Notes under the pieces: model-generated
Told to the model about the DNA's origin: nothing
Databases searched by the model: none
Seen by the model: only the letters and a program-made list of their open reading frames with translations
Origin: Candidatus Limnocylindrales bacterium
GTDB taxonomy: Bacteria; Moduliflexota; Moduliflexia; Moduliflexales; JAUQPW01
Assembly: GCA_035559535.1 (NCBI GenBank)
Contig: DATMBG010000050.1
Span: 11,986-75,985 of the forward strand
Direction of reading: 5' to 3'
DNA: 64,000 bases
Program-made: the position numbers and the translations under genes
Shown: piece after piece, positions 63,687 through 64,000 of the stretch
Layout: each line of letters opens with the position of its first letter
Numbering within the stretch: position 1 is the stretch's first letter

Positions 63687-63862
63687 AGCCGAAAAAAACT
63701 TGTCAAGAATTTATGTATAGAATATAATATGTAATATAACGATGCGGGAGGTTAGGGCATCAGCAAGCGACCCCAAATCAGAGAGTTTGTTGCCGCATAG
63801 AGACATGGGGAACCTTCCAACGTCGTGGAGATATACAGAAACTATACAATAACTTGTTAGGC
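63687..63862. mobile_element. attI recombination site
   Basis: The region between intI and the first cassette ends in GTTAGGC (63856-63862), a match to the GTTRRRY integron core. Comparison with the fossil copy at 61771-61984 shows shared sequence up to the GTTAG and none after it, as expected if cassette DNA was inserted at the core. The upstream integrase-binding sites are not resolved. Confidence 0.7.
63700..63728 (+). promoter_or_regulatory. Outward cassette promoter (Pc-like)
   Basis: TTGTCA at 63700-63705, 17-base spacer and a perfect TATAAT at 63723-63728, reading toward the cassette. The same CTTGTCAAG gives TTGACA on the minus strand (63706-63701) with TTATTT 17 bases on (63683-63678), a possible intI promoter, so the two would overlap. 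Confidence 0.7.
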
Positions 63863-63880
63863 GTAAACGGAGGGACGTAA

Positions 63881-64000
63881 ATGCCAGAAGTTCAGTCGCA
63901 GGGAATACGCATCAGCTACGACGACCAGGGCCAAGGAGAGCCGGCGCTCCTCTTCATGCCTGGCTGGTGTGGTAGTCGCAGGGTCTTTGACGAACTCGCC
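63881..64000 (+). CDS. First cassette gene, alpha/beta hydrolase N-terminus (cut by window end)
   Basis: An ATG at 63881 follows GGAGGGACGTAA and opens 40 codons: MPEVQSQGIRISYDDQGQ, then LLFMPGWCGSRRVFDELA. The LLFMPGW..SRRVFD block fits the oxyanion-loop strand of alpha/beta hydrolases (HGW replaced by PGW). It starts 19 bases after the attI core, so it is the first cassette. Its GC content looks higher than its neighbours. The catalytic region lies outside the window. Confidence 0.7.
   Translation, partial: MPEVQSQGIRISYDDQGQGEPALLFMPGWCGSRRVFDELA

Overview
The window looks like chromosomal DNA of an uncultured, deep-branching Gram-negative bacterium with moderate GC. The evidence is outer-membrane-type proteins (a c-type cytochrome fused to a barrel-like region), a CIRCE/HrcA heat-shock operon, TrpE attenuation by a Trp-rich leader, a complete-looking corrin ring pathway and an integron. 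No rRNA or tRNA gene was seen, so I do not assign a phylum. Intergenic spaces are full of short word-like tandem repeats of the kind I recall as short tandemly repeated repetitive (STRR) sequences in filamentous cyanobacteria. The gene content is not cyanobacterial.

Layout. 1-130: cut-off start of a molybdopterin-dinucleotide-binding-type protein. 358-1812: glycogen synthase. 1917-11346 (minus strand): a translation and housekeeping operon read ffh, rpsP, khpA, rimM, trmD, an RNA methyltransferase, rplS, rnhB, plsY, a small unknown, era and a class III nucleotide cyclase. 11563-14846: hrcA-grpE-dnaJ behind a promoter with CIRCE, closed by a strong terminator. 14863-15984: lytic transglycosylase. 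15988-35975: about 20 kb of cobalamin genes behind a B12 riboswitch and terminator, in the order cobQ, cobB, a beta-propeller gene, cobO, cobN, chlID, cbiX, cbiC, cbiD, cbiET, cbiL, cbiFG, cbiH/cobJ, cobA. It carries both an early (CbiX) and a late (CobN plus ChlID) cobalt chelatase. 36240-39954: a secreted copper-site protein and a cytochrome/barrel protein, divergent from an ECF sigma/anti-sigma pair. 39985-43512 (minus): enolase, two unknown small proteins, isoaspartyl peptidase and a small membrane protein. 43656-47302: trp promoter, leader peptide and attenuator, then trpE, trpG and trpS, with a convergent histidine phosphatase. 48677-61673: a MoxR/DUF58/Bat-like cluster interleaved with a four-gene ABC exporter of the MacAB type, ending in a secreted alpha/beta hydrolase. 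61689-64000: a tandem integron, made of a fossil copy of the intI-attI platform, an intact long integron integrase, attI with a good outward promoter, and the start of the first cassette gene.

The most unusual observations are: (i) the integron platform duplicated in tandem, with homology between the copies stopping at the attI core; (ii) STRR-like elements that have entered reading frames (cobN, chlID, the BatB-like protein, intI) as linkers and that supply start regions of several genes; (iii) a Bat/MoxR system mixed with a complete ABC exporter, with a protease-prodomain-like segment in its BatD-like protein; and (iv) a classical Trp-codon leader in front of a trpE with no visible Shine-Dalgarno sequence.
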